From CAZXBB01 sp964638815 (GTDB lineage Bacteria; Planctomycetota; Phycisphaerae; Phycisphaerales; SM1A02): DNA of 24,933 bases. The stretch is from assembly GCA_964638815.1 (NCBI GenBank), contig CAZXBB010000389.1, forward strand, positions 1 to 24,933, in the 5' to 3' direction. Positions 15,816-22,998 of the stretch are shown one piece after another (within the stretch, counting starts at the first letter, position 1; every line of letters begins with the position of its first letter). The notes under the pieces were generated by a model. It worked only from the letters and a program-made list of their open reading frames with translations. It searched no databases and had not been told where the DNA came from. The position numbers and the translations under genes are program-made.

Positions 15816-16655
15816 ATGACCGCTCCAAGCCCCATGTCCCGCGAAGAACTCCTCGAGCTGGCCGCGCTCGATGCCCTCAGCCTTCTCGACGAGTACGAGG
15901 CTGCGTTGTTCACGCGCTCCTTCCATCACGCGCCGACCGCGGTGCAGGAGGAGATCAAGGCGCTCCAGGCGGCATTTGCGACGGACGACACCCTCCTCCC
16001 CGATGTCCAGCCCTCCCAAGCCCTGCGCGAGCGGGTCCTGAACGCCATGGCGCGGGCCATCGAGAGCGAGTCGGTGAAGCTGGCTCCCCTCGCCACGATC
16101 GGTCGGCCCCCGAGCGAGCGCCGGGCCGCGACCGTCGCGCGGATCGGCCTCGGCGGCTCCGGACAGTTCTGGCGCGCGGCCACGTTCGTGCTCGTCGGTG
16201 TGCTGGTCGCTCTCGTGGTGATCGGCTCGCAGCGCGTGCAGCCCAACGACAAATTCCAGGCCTTTGTCGTGGATCTGTTCGCCCAGGAGCAGGTGAAGGC
16301 GATCCTCGAAGAGGAGGCGCGGGAGGACATCATCGGCCGCGACTTCATGGAGTTCATCCAGGCTCCGAATCCGCGTGTCGTCACCCTCGGCTCGAAGGAC
16401 CATTCCGCCGCGGCGCTGCTCCTCTTCGACCCGACGCACGAGGACGCGCTCCTCCTGAGCGTCGGGCTCGCTGCGCACACCGAATACACGCTCACCGCGA
16501 CCGACGGCACGACAACGATCACACGCACGTTCCAGCCGCTCGCCGCGATGCACGCACTGACCATCGACCACGTCTCCCCCTCGCTGTTCGCCGGCCTGAC
16601 GTGGACGGTCACCGAAGTGGCGACGGGAGCGGTCGTGCTCGAGCGCACTGCGTAA
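15816..16655 (+). CDS. Probable RskA-like membrane anti-sigma factor
   Basis: The 279-residue protein has a cytoplasmic N-terminal helical domain (about 8-60, LAALDALSLLDEYEAALFTRSF) of the kind that opens RskA-type anti-sigma factors. It lacks the zinc His-x3-Cys-x2-Cys motif. One transmembrane helix follows (about 121-138, AATFVLVGVLVALVVIG), then an extracytoplasmic domain (about 145-279) with an RskA-like end (HALTIDHVSPSLFAGLTWTVTEVATGAVV). It should bind and hold the ECF sigma factor encoded 69 bp upstream until a signal leads to its proteolysis. The start at 15816 is chosen over a TTG at 15774 and an in-frame ATG at 15834; the N-terminus is uncertain by up to 14 residues. Its TAA falls inside the first unit of a 21-bp repeat. 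Confidence 0.8.
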   Translation: MTAPSPMSREELLELAALDALSLLDEYEAALFTRSFHHAPTAVQEEIKALQAAFATDDTLLPDVQPSQALRERVLNAMARAIESESVKLAPLATIGRPPSERRAATVARIGLGGSGQFWRAATFVLVGVLVALVVIGSQRVQPNDKFQAFVVDLFAQEQVKAILEEEAREDIIGRDFMEFIQAPNPRVVTLGSKDHSAAALLLFDPTHEDALLLSVGLAAHTEYTLTATDGTTTITRTFQPLAAMHALTIDHVSPSLFAGLTWTVTEVATGAVVLERTA

Positions 16656-16793
16656 GCGGGCGCCGACCTCGTGTAAGCGGGCACCGACCTCGCATAAGCG
16701 GGCGCCGACCTCGCGTAAACGGGCACCGACCTCGCGTAAGCGGGCGCCAACCTCGCGTAAGCGGGCGCCGGCGTTAGCCGCGCCGACCTCGCG
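16651..16793. repeat. 21-bp tandem repeat, about 5.7 copies, in the convergent gap
   Basis: Units start at 16651, 16672, 16693, 16714 and 16735, with a partial sixth at 16756-16770 and a degenerate remnant at 16781-16793. The core is taagcgggcgccgacctcg. Units 1, 3 and 5 read gcgcc and units 2 and 4 read gcacc at the same place, so the array seems to have grown as 42-bp pairs. It begins exactly at the anti-sigma stop codon and ends 18 bp before the ABC-F stop. Each unit contains the palindrome GGCGCC or its variant. Confidence 0.9.
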
Positions 16794-16810
16794 TCGCGGG
16801 CGCCCGTGCC

Positions 16811-18745
16811 TCATTCCCGCCGGGACCACTCCGCCTCGAGCGGTGCGAGCTCGCCGCTCAGGGACTCCCGCTCGTTCGAGAGCCGGCGGCATTCGGCCGC
16901 GCTCTCGTAGACGGCCGGGTCGAGCATCGCGGCGTCGATCGCGTGGATGCGACCCTCGATCCGCTCGATGCGTGACTCGATATCGGCGGTGCGCAGGTCG
17001 GCGAAGGGGCGCCGTTCCGGCTTCGAAACGGTTTGGGCGGGGATCGACTTCGTGCGCTTCGGCTTGCGGGCCGGGACGGGCGACTCGTCGGACCGCGTGT
17101 CCTTCACCGGCTCGAGCCGCTTCGCCCAGTCCGAGTACTTCCCCTGGAAGAGACGCACGCCGCCTTCGCCGTCGAAGATGATCAGCTTGTCGCAGGTGGC
17201 CTCGAGGAGCGCGCGGTCGTGGCTGATGAGCAGGAGCGTCCCGGAGTAGCCGCCGTTCGACGACAGTGCCTGCTCGAGGCGCTCGGACGAGGGGATGTCG
17301 AGGTGGTTCGTGGGCTCGTCGAGCACGAGGAGGTTGTGCGCTCCGGCGACGAGCCCCGCCAGGACCGCCCGGCTGCGCTCCCCGCCGGAGACGTCGGCGA
17401 GCGTCTTGTCCTGCTCGCCGCCCGAGAAGAGGAACGCGCCCGCGAGATCGCGGGCCTGCTGCTCGGAGGCTCTCGCCTGCCCGTCGAGCGAGACGATCAC
17501 TGACTGGAGGTACTGCCAGATCGTGAGCGACTGGTCGAGATGGTCGTGGAGCTGCCGGTAGTAGCCGCAGCTCACCCGGGAGCCGCGCCGCGCCGAGCCC
17601 GCATCGGGCTCCAGCTCGCCGAGCAGGGCGCGAACGAGCGTCGTCTTGCCGACCCCGTTCGGCCCGATGACGCCGATGCGGTCGCCGCGGTAGACCGTGA
17701 GGTCGAAGCTCTCGAAGAGCGTCAGGTCGCCGTAGCGCTTCGTGATCCCCTCGGCGACGACGACCTGCTCGCCGCTGCCGGGCGCGCGCGGGAGCTGGAG
17801 ACGCATCACGCTCATCTCGATCGGCCGCTCGACGAGCTCGTCGCGCTTGAAGCGATCGAGCCGCGACTGCCGGCCCCGCGCCTGCTTCGCGCGCTGACCG
17901 GTCTTGTAGCGCGCAATGAACTGCTGCTCCTGGCGGATCTTGTCGAGCTGCTTTTCGTGCACGCGGGCCCGGGTGAGCTGCCGTTCCTGTCGCAGCTCGA
18001 GGTACTTGTGATAGTTGCCGGGATACTCGCGCACCACGCCGGCCTCCACCTCGACGATGCGCTCGACCACGCGGTCGAGCAGCCACCGGTCGTGGCTCAC
18101 GACGATGACCGCGCCGGCGTACTCCTCGGCGAGAAACGTCTCGAGCCAGCGGCGGCCGTCGATGTCGAGGTGGTTCGTCGGCTCGTCGAGGAGGAGCAGA
18201 TCGGGGGCCTCGAGCAGCAGCCGGGCGAGACCCAGCCGACCCTTCTGGCCGCCCGAGAGGTCGCGCACGCGGAGCCGGAACTGGTCGTTCGTGAAGCCGA
18301 GGCCGTGGAGCATCGCGTCGATCCGGTGGTCGACGGCGTACCCGCCGGCGGTCTCGACATCGGCCTCCAGCCGCGCCTGCCGCTTGAGGATCCGCTCGAG
18401 CGCGTCGCCTTCGACTGTGGCCATCGCCTCGTAGAGCGCGTGCATCTCGACGTGGAGGCGGTGCAGCTCGGCGAACGCGCCCTCGGCGGCGTCGCGCACG
18501 GTGTCGTCGGGATCGAGATCGGGGTCCTGGCTGAGGTAGCCCACCCGCGCCCCGCGCTGGACCTGCACCGACCCCGCGTCAGGCGCCAGCCGCCCGAGCA
18601 GGACGCTCATCAGCGTCGTCTTGCCCGAGCCGTTCCGGCCGACCAGGCCGATCTTCTCCCCGGGCTCGACCGACATCGTCGCCCCGTCGAGCACGATCTG
18701 CGTACCGAAGCTGTGATGGATGTTGGCGGCGGTCAGGAGCGACAT
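16811..18745 (-). CDS. ABC-F family ATPase (Uup/EttA-like), two nucleotide-binding domains
   Basis: The 644-residue soluble protein has two complete ABC cassettes. The first has Walker A GRNGSGKTT (36-44), signature LSGGQKGRLGLARLL and Walker B LLLLDEPTNHLD. A charged linker (ERQLTRARVHEKQLDKIRQE...RYKTGQRAKQARGRQSRLDRF) follows. The second has GPNGVGKTT, VSGGERSRAVLAGLV and LLVLDEPTNHLD. There is no membrane domain, and a basic then coiled-coil C-terminus (RIERIEGRIHAIDAAML) resembles that of Uup. ABC-F proteins act on ribosomes (EttA, Vga/Msr type) or in replication/repair (Uup). Start ATG 18745 gives a normal N-terminus (MSLLTAANIHHSFG); no SD precedes it, and 14 bp further upstream the MITE-like element begins. 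The family is certain, the branch less so. Confidence 0.92.
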   Translation of the reverse strand: MSLLTAANIHHSFGTQIVLDGATMSVEPGEKIGLVGRNGSGKTTLMSVLLGRLAPDAGSVQVQRGARVGYLSQDPDLDPDDTVRDAAEGAFAELHRLHVEMHALYEAMATVEGDALERILKRQARLEADVETAGGYAVDHRIDAMLHGLGFTNDQFRLRVRDLSGGQKGRLGLARLLLEAPDLLLLDEPTNHLDIDGRRWLETFLAEEYAGAVIVVSHDRWLLDRVVERIVEVEAGVVREYPGNYHKYLELRQERQLTRARVHEKQLDKIRQEQQFIARYKTGQRAKQARGRQSRLDRFKRDELVERPIEMSVMRLQLPRAPGSGEQVVVAEGITKRYGDLTLFESFDLTVYRGDRIGVIGPNGVGKTTLVRALLGELEPDAGSARRGSRVSCGYYRQLHDHLDQSLTIWQYLQSVIVSLDGQARASEQQARDLAGAFLFSGGEQDKTLADVSGGERSRAVLAGLVAGAHNLLVLDEPTNHLDIPSSERLEQALSSNGGYSGTLLLISHDRALLEATCDKLIIFDGEGGVRLFQGKYSDWAKRLEPVKDTRSDESPVPARKPKRTKSIPAQTVSKPERRPFADLRTADIESRIERIEGRIHAIDAAMLDPAVYESAAECRRLSNERESLSGELAPLEAEWSRRE

Positions 18746-18759
18746 GGAAGGGTGGAGTG

Positions 18760-18995
18760 TAGCCCGCATTATGCATGAAGCGGGTCGGTGGGTGGTCGAA
18801 ACGACGACCCGTGCGGGACGCGAGGCCGACATCCGGGTCAAGAAGGCGTGCGCCGCGTAACCAGCGCGGCAAGCCGATCGCGTGAGCGTTCGGGCCCGGC
18901 CGATGGCATATCCTCTCGATACGTCGAGGCTCGAACGAGCGCTCACGCGATTGGATCGCCCGCTGGACGACCCGCTTCATGCATAATGCGGGCTA
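18760..18995. mobile_element. MITE-like element: perfect 28-bp inverted ends including flanking TA
   Basis: Bases 18760-18787 and 18968-18995 are perfect inverted repeats of each other; the terminal sequence is TA followed by GCCCGCATTATGCATG and then AAGCGGGTCG. If the outer TA is the target duplication, the element is 18762-18993 (232 bp) with 26-bp ends, the form left by Tc1/mariner-IS630-type transposases. The interior has no open frame of note but does hold a second, imperfect inverted pair (18861-18888 with 18940-18967, sharing ATCGCGTGAGCG) and a small hairpin at the tip (CTCGA-TACG-TCGAG, 18915-18928). It has no transposase and would need one in trans. Family placement is inference. 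Confidence 0.8.
18768..18773 (-). promoter_or_regulatory. -10-like hexamer inside the element end facing the ABC-F gene
   Basis: Minus-strand CATAAT (5 of 6 matches) lies in the terminal inverted repeat, 22 nt before the ABC-F ATG. No good -35 is present 16-18 bp upstream. It may supply or replace the gene's promoter. Confidence 0.25.
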
Positions 18996-19019
18996 GCCAA
19001 GGCTCCACCCCGCGTCGCG

Positions 19020-20303
19020 TCACCCCCCCGCGGGATCCGCCATCGTCGGCACTGGCGCGTCCACGTCTGTCGGCAGCCCGCGGCGTTGCGGCGGCGGCCG
19101 CTTCACCCGATCGGGGGGCGTGAGCGGACGCCGGTGCGACGACGTCGCCCCCGGCGCGAGCACGTCGCGGCCCTCGGCGCCGTCGGTCGTGAGGATGTGG
19201 AAGCTCGTCTGGGCCTGGTCGTAGGCGTAGTCGCTGAAATACCCGTCCTCACCCCACGGCGTGTCCTTGCTCCAGAGACCCCAGTTGTCGTTGCCCGTCA
19301 TCGCGCGCACTGTCTCATCGTCGTCCATCGCGCGCTCGACGCTCACGCCCTCCACGTGCCCGTCGTAGAAGAGCGTCATCGGCACGGACGCGAGGCCGTG
19401 GTTGAAGTAGTACGGCTCGCAGGTGCCCTGCCCGTTTTCGTAGGTACCGGGGTCCCAGCCGGGATTGCAGTTGTCGAACGGCGCGTTCTGGAGCCAGTGG
19501 TGCTCGAGCATGTGCGTCTTGAGCGCCGGGTAGGTGAACTGCGCGAACGACGGCGACGTGAAGCCGTCGAGAAGCTCGAACGGCTCCACCCAGCCGTTGG
19601 CGTTCGCGTTCTTCGGGTCGTCGTGCCGCATCACCTCGGGGTTGAACATCGCCGCCGGGCTCAGGCAGTAGCTGGCCCAGGCGGGAATCGAGCCGGGCGC
19701 AGACACCTCCACGGACGGCCAGTACTCGTCCGGCCGCTCGAACCCGACCCCGATCGCGTCGATGACCACCTCGTCGGCCGGCGCGTAGAACACGTCGTCG
19801 TAGAAGCGCCCATCGAGATACTGATGGAACTGCTGTGCGTTCGGGAAGCGGAAGGAACCGAAGTACTCGACGCCGACAGTACCCGGGGCACTCCAGTTGA
19901 TCGGGATGACGAGGCCGGCGTTTGCCGCCTGGACGCACGCGTACTGGAAGTTCGCCGGGTTGCCGTCGCCGCCGACGCGCCCCCAGCCCAGCATCACGCC
20001 CGGGTGGTTCCCGGGATGCCCCCAGCTTCCGTCGCTGCCATGCTGAAAGTTGTAGTTGCTCCACCAGTTCCGGTAGTCGCCGTACGTCGCGGCGTCGTCG
20101 ACGATGTACGTGAGTTGCCGATCGTTCCAGTCGATCGAGTAGACGAAATGCGCCGTACCGAGCGTGCGCAGGTTGTTCATCGACGTCGCCGCTCCCCCGC
20201 CGCCGCGGGCGTGCGAGACCGACGGCACGACGATCGCGACGAGCATCGTGACGATCGCGATGGTGATGAGGATTTCGATGACGGTGAAGGCCTTGCGTTG
20301 CAT
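19020..20303 (-). CDS. Large pseudopilin-like protein with prepilin N-methylation motif
   Basis: This 427-residue protein starts MQRKAFTVIEILITIAIVTM. Cleavage after Ala5 leaves Phe at +1 and Glu10 at +5, the classical prepilin peptidase site. Behind the helix is a large soluble domain rich in Trp, Tyr, Asn and Gly, then FYDGHVEGV (about 312-320) and SFHILTTDGAEGRD (367-380), which is typical of a planctomycete pseudopilin family. A proline/arginine-rich tail follows (about 386-427). The ATG at 20303 is fixed by a strong SD, AAGGAGAG, 8 nt upstream; longer reading would only add a basic leader. No secretion-system genes adjoin it. It is probably exported and assembled or surface-bound; precise role unknown. 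Confidence 0.85.
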   Translation of the reverse strand: MQRKAFTVIEILITIAIVTMLVAIVVPSVSHARGGGGAATSMNNLRTLGTAHFVYSIDWNDRQLTYIVDDAATYGDYRNWWSNYNFQHGSDGSWGHPGNHPGVMLGWGRVGGDGNPANFQYACVQAANAGLVIPINWSAPGTVGVEYFGSFRFPNAQQFHQYLDGRFYDDVFYAPADEVVIDAIGVGFERPDEYWPSVEVSAPGSIPAWASYCLSPAAMFNPEVMRHDDPKNANANGWVEPFELLDGFTSPSFAQFTYPALKTHMLEHHWLQNAPFDNCNPGWDPGTYENGQGTCEPYYFNHGLASVPMTLFYDGHVEGVSVERAMDDDETVRAMTGNDNWGLWSKDTPWGEDGYFSDYAYDQAQTSFHILTTDGAEGRDVLAPGATSSHRRPLTPPDRVKRPPPQRRGLPTDVDAPVPTMADPAGG

Positions 20304-20311
20304 CTCGGTCA

Positions 20312-20319
20312 CTCTCCTT
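20312..20319 (-). promoter_or_regulatory. Strong Shine-Dalgarno for the large pseudopilin
   Basis: Minus-strand AAGGAGAG with 8 nt before the ATG is the clearest ribosome binding site in the window and decides the start at 20303. Confidence 0.7.
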
Positions 20320-20379
20320 GAAGCGCTGGCGGAACCCGGAGATTGCCCGGGGCGGCGTCGTCTCAACGTTCCCTGGCCG

Positions 20380-20400
20380 CCGGGCGGGCGATCCCGCCGG
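20380..20400. other. GC-rich imperfect hairpin in the divergent gap
   Basis: CCGGGCGGG (20380-20388), loop CGAT, and CCCGCCGG (20393-20400) pair with one bulged G. It lies between the divergent pseudopilin and zinc-ribbon genes and could be a regulatory site or simply GC-rich sequence. Confidence 0.3.
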
Positions 20401-20464
20401 GGCGTCAGGTCCGGGCCAGCCCCCTGCAGCAGGATACGCCTGAAACGCGGCCATCCTGCGTCAG

Positions 20465-20470
20465 TACAAT
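20465..20470 (+). promoter_or_regulatory. Candidate -10 element for the zinc-ribbon gene
   Basis: TACAAT (5 of 6) lies 24 nt before the ATG at 20495, with a weak -35 (TGAAAC, 20441-20446) at an 18-bp spacing. RNA from here would have a leader of about 18 nt containing the SD. Confidence 0.4.
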
Positions 20471-20494
20471 CGGGATCTCGTGAAGGAAGGACCG

Positions 20495-21916
20495 ATGGCC
20501 ACGATCGCGATCACCGACTGGTACGCATGGGCCGCCGGCGTCAGCCTCCTCGTGGCCCTGGCGGTGCTGGTCTTCCTCGCCTGGTGGGCGCTCTTCAGCG
20601 ACCGGCCGGGCGACCGGCGCCGCTGCCCGCACTGCTGGTACGACCTCAGCTACTCCCCGGGCATGACCTGCACCGAGTGCGGCTTCGAGGCACGGACCGA
20701 GAGGGACCTGCGCCGGATCCGGCGTCGCACCGGGCTTGCGACACTGTCGATCCTCGGGTGCGTGACGATCGGGCTCTTCATTCTCGACCGGGCCAACACG
20801 CGCGGCTGGATGACGTACCTTCCCACCGGCCTGGTTCTTGCCGCGGCCCCCTACGCGGACGATCCGAACGGCCCCGTGCTGTCGGACCTCGTACGCCGCA
20901 TCCGCGGCGGCGAGCTGGTGCGAGAAGACTGGATGACACTGCTCGAGCAGTGCCTCGCCGGCGACGCCGGTGCGCCGCTGACGAGCGACGCATGGATCGA
21001 CAAGTACGCGCGCCATCTCGTCACGGCGGAGTCGATGGCGGCGAAGACCGACGACCAGGAATGGGCCGCGACGATCGAACGGCTCCTGCTCGACGTCCCG
21101 CCCCGGATCAGGCTCGACACCCGCAAGGTGTGGCCGGCGGGTCACGCCCCGACGGTTGACGTGTTCGCGCGGTCGTGGTGGCCGCGCGGCACGCAGTGGC
21201 GCATCCGGGCGGCGCCGCTTCTCCCCGGCGCGAAGATCGACGAGCACGTGCTGCTCGACGCGGCGATCCAGCGCCGCAGCTACTCGCTGAGTCTCCCGCG
21301 ACTCGGGCCGGGTGTGCACAAGGTGGACGTGGAGCTGACCGTGTCGCGACGACGCGACGCCGGGTCGGACTGGGAGACGCTCGCGCCGATCGTGGTCCCG
21401 GTGGACTGCATCGTCATGGACGCGCCGCAGGCGAAGCTCGAGCCCGTAACCGGCGCGGACGTGGACGAGGTGATGCGCAACGTCTTCGGGCGCGGTCTCG
21501 CAAAGTTCGGACGGGGCAGTCTGCCGGTGCGGGTGAACGTGGACATCCGCCAGTCCCAGACGGCGATCCTCGAGGACACGGCGATCGGGGCGCGAATCGA
21601 GGTGCGCCGGAACGGGAAGCTCGGCCGGCGTCTCGACATGTGGTGGCTCGCCGGCGGCGCCCCGGACGGGACGAGCGCGTGGGAGGTGCCCTGGCACGAC
21701 GACGAGGTGCTGGGCGCGCCGCTCCGCGACGATGAGGTCTGGACGATCCGCGCCCGCGGCGACCTCGAGCTCGCGCTGCGGGTGCAGGGGGCGACGAAGT
21801 ACTGGGCAGGGGAAGTGGACGTGGAGGTCCCGGCCCGGTTCCAGGGCGCGCACGCGCCGTACCGCGGATGGGTCGTGTGGGAGGGCGACGACGCGGAGTC
21901 CGGGCCGAAGCAGTGA
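20495..21916 (+). CDS. Zinc-ribbon membrane protein of unknown function (planctomycete type)
   Basis: The 473-residue protein has a membrane helix at about 13-35 and a zinc-ribbon-like CPHC (44-47) ... CTEC (59-62) with the pattern CPHCWYDLSYSPGMTCTECG. Next come a basic stretch (RTERDLRRIRRRTG), a second helix (about 80-98) and a long soluble domain (about 100-473) without recognised motifs. The ribbon followed directly by a basic helix and a TM segment recurs in Phycisphaerae hypothetical proteins. The ribbon lies between the two helices, so it faces the side opposite the large domain. The ATG at 20495 is preferred over the GTG at 20480 because AAGGAAGGA (20483-20491) then acts as the SD. 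Divergent from the pseudopilin gene. Function unknown. Confidence 0.75.
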   Translation: MATIAITDWYAWAAGVSLLVALAVLVFLAWWALFSDRPGDRRRCPHCWYDLSYSPGMTCTECGFEARTERDLRRIRRRTGLATLSILGCVTIGLFILDRANTRGWMTYLPTGLVLAAAPYADDPNGPVLSDLVRRIRGGELVREDWMTLLEQCLAGDAGAPLTSDAWIDKYARHLVTAESMAAKTDDQEWAATIERLLLDVPPRIRLDTRKVWPAGHAPTVDVFARSWWPRGTQWRIRAAPLLPGAKIDEHVLLDAAIQRRSYSLSLPRLGPGVHKVDVELTVSRRRDAGSDWETLAPIVVPVDCIVMDAPQAKLEPVTGADVDEVMRNVFGRGLAKFGRGSLPVRVNVDIRQSQTAILEDTAIGARIEVRRNGKLGRRLDMWWLAGGAPDGTSAWEVPWHDDEVLGAPLRDDEVWTIRARGDLELALRVQGATKYWAGEVDVEVPARFQGAHAPYRGWVVWEGDDAESGPKQ

Positions 21917-21997
21917 GGGCGAGTCTTGCGTGCTGCGTTCGCCCAATCGGCGGCGGGCGCGGTGCCGGCGCTCGGGACTTACCGCTCGAGACTTCCC

Positions 21998-22003
21998 TAC
22001 ACT
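21998..22003 (+). promoter_or_regulatory. Candidate -10 element giving a leaderless HIT mRNA
   Basis: TACACT ends 6 nt before the ATG at 22010, and no SD is present. Transcription from it would start at or next to the start codon. The -35 (GGACTT) is poor. Confidence 0.3.
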
Positions 22004-22009
22004 GGCCGC

Positions 22010-22540
22010 ATGAACAACGAGAACCTCTGGGCCCCCTGGCGCCTCGCGTACATCCGCGAGCTCAAGCGCCGGCTCCACGCGGCCGGTCCCGGAGACGAGG
22101 AGCCGGGCGACTTCCTGGCCCGCTACTGGAACGAACCCGAGCGTGACGAGGCCAATCACGTCGTTCACCGGGGCGAGCACGGCATGGTGCTCCTCAACCG
22201 ATACCCGTATTCGAACGGCCACCTGCTCGTCGCCCTCGGCGACCCCCGCCCGACGCTGCTCGACTACGAGCCGCCCGCGCGAGCGGCGTTCTGGTCGCTC
22301 ATCGAGTCGGCGATGGCGCTCATGCAGCGCGCGCTCGCGCCGCAGGGCGTGAACCTCGGCATCAACCAGGGGCGCGCCAGCGGCGCCGGCGTGCCCGAGC
22401 ATCTCCACGCGCACCTCGTGCCGCGGTGGAGCGGCGACACGAACTTCATCACGGTAACGGGCGGCGTCCGCGTCATCCCCGACGCGCTCGACGCCGTGAT
22501 GGGCGAGTACGTCCGCGCACGCGAGGAGCTCGGCCTGTGA
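22010..22540 (+). CDS. HIT-family protein, Ap4A phosphorylase/hydrolase-like
   Basis: The 176-residue protein carries the histidine triad His131-x-His133-x-His135-x-x (EHLHAHLVPRW) with the nucleophile His133. It also has the nucleotide-binding LLNRYPYSNGHLLV (61-74) and ends its core with WSGDTNF and VIPDAL. The opening LWAPWRLAYI and the PRWSGDTNF run match the actinobacterial Ap4A phosphorylase/HIT branch, which cleaves diadenosine polyphosphates or nucleotidyl conjugates. Start ATG 22010 gives the family N-terminus; upstream in-frame codons look like non-coding extension. A TACACT hexamer lies just before the start. It stands alone between the zinc-ribbon gene and a 458-bp non-coding stretch. 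Family certain, exact substrate not. Confidence 0.9.
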   Translation: MNNENLWAPWRLAYIRELKRRLHAAGPGDEEPGDFLARYWNEPERDEANHVVHRGEHGMVLLNRYPYSNGHLLVALGDPRPTLLDYEPPARAAFWSLIESAMALMQRALAPQGVNLGINQGRASGAGVPEHLHAHLVPRWSGDTNFITVTGGVRVIPDALDAVMGEYVRAREELGL

Positions 22541-22880
22541 CTGGAGTAAGAAAGGACGGCCCCGAGTCCCACCGGGATGCTCGCGGCAGACGTCACCGCC
22601 TCGCCGCGCGGGTCTTGCCCGAACCCCTGCTACGAAGGGGGCTCGCCTTCCGTCGATCCCGGTCTTCCACTCAATGGAGGCTTGACCATCGTCGCAGATC
22701 GGCGATCCCAGAGGGTTCACTAAAGGAACGGGCAAGTGTTCCCGCTACATCAGAGCGATCCCGAGGGGACTCGAGGCCGTCGCCATGAGCGTACCCGCCC
22801 GCGGGGTCCGGGTCGATCCAATTCGGGAAGTTCGATCGGTCGCAATCGCGGGTTGGCACGCCGGAAATATTTGTCGAAAA
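22541..22880. other. 340 bp with no gene recognised
   Basis: Frames here are short, overlap on both strands and lack start signals. The only structure noted is a weak hairpin, CCCCT (22624-22628) with AGGGG (22636-22640), loop 7 nt, about 85 nt after the HIT stop, without a T-tract. Base composition is lower in GC towards 22860-22885, just before the lipoprotein promoter. Confidence 0.5.
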
Positions 22881-22909
22881 TTGACACTTCGCCCACCGCT
22901 TGGTACATC
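22881..22909 (+). promoter_or_regulatory. Sigma70-type promoter for the small lipoprotein
   Basis: A perfect -35 TTGACA (22881-22886), a 17-bp spacer and TACATC (22904-22909; 3 of 6) form the most recognisable promoter in the window. AT-rich sequence just upstream (AATATTTGTCGAAAA) resembles an UP element. Predicted start near 22916. Confidence 0.6.
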
Positions 22910-22913
22910 CCTA

Positions 22914-22949
22914 GTTCCTGAGAGTCGCGTATCGACAGCTCTCAGGAAC
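22914..22949. promoter_or_regulatory. Perfect 11-bp inverted repeat at the lipoprotein transcription start
   Basis: GTTCCTGAGAG (22914-22924) and CTCTCAGGAAC (22939-22949) are exact reverse complements with a 14-nt loop. The left arm begins 5 bp after the -10 hexamer, so it covers the start site. It can be an operator for a dimeric repressor or a hairpin at the 5' end of the mRNA. The loop also holds GTCG...CGAC. Confidence 0.65.
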
Positions 22950-22998
22950 GTTTGTGCACGACCCGTCCCCGATCCGCAAGACCCGATCTGAGGCCGAC

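Noticed and set aside
16656..16810. CRISPR array
   Set aside because: The 21-bp units are directly contiguous with no unique spacers, and no cas gene is present.
18746..19019. tRNA or structured RNA gene in the inverted-repeat region
   Set aside because: The fold comes from terminal inverted repeats with flanking TA, and no tRNA-like consensus (such as GTTCRA in a T-arm) could be placed.
20405..22735. A 776-codon minus-strand frame opposite the zinc-ribbon and HIT genes
   Set aside because: Arg/Val/His-rich with no domain; the plus-strand HIT triad and zinc ribbon are convincing.
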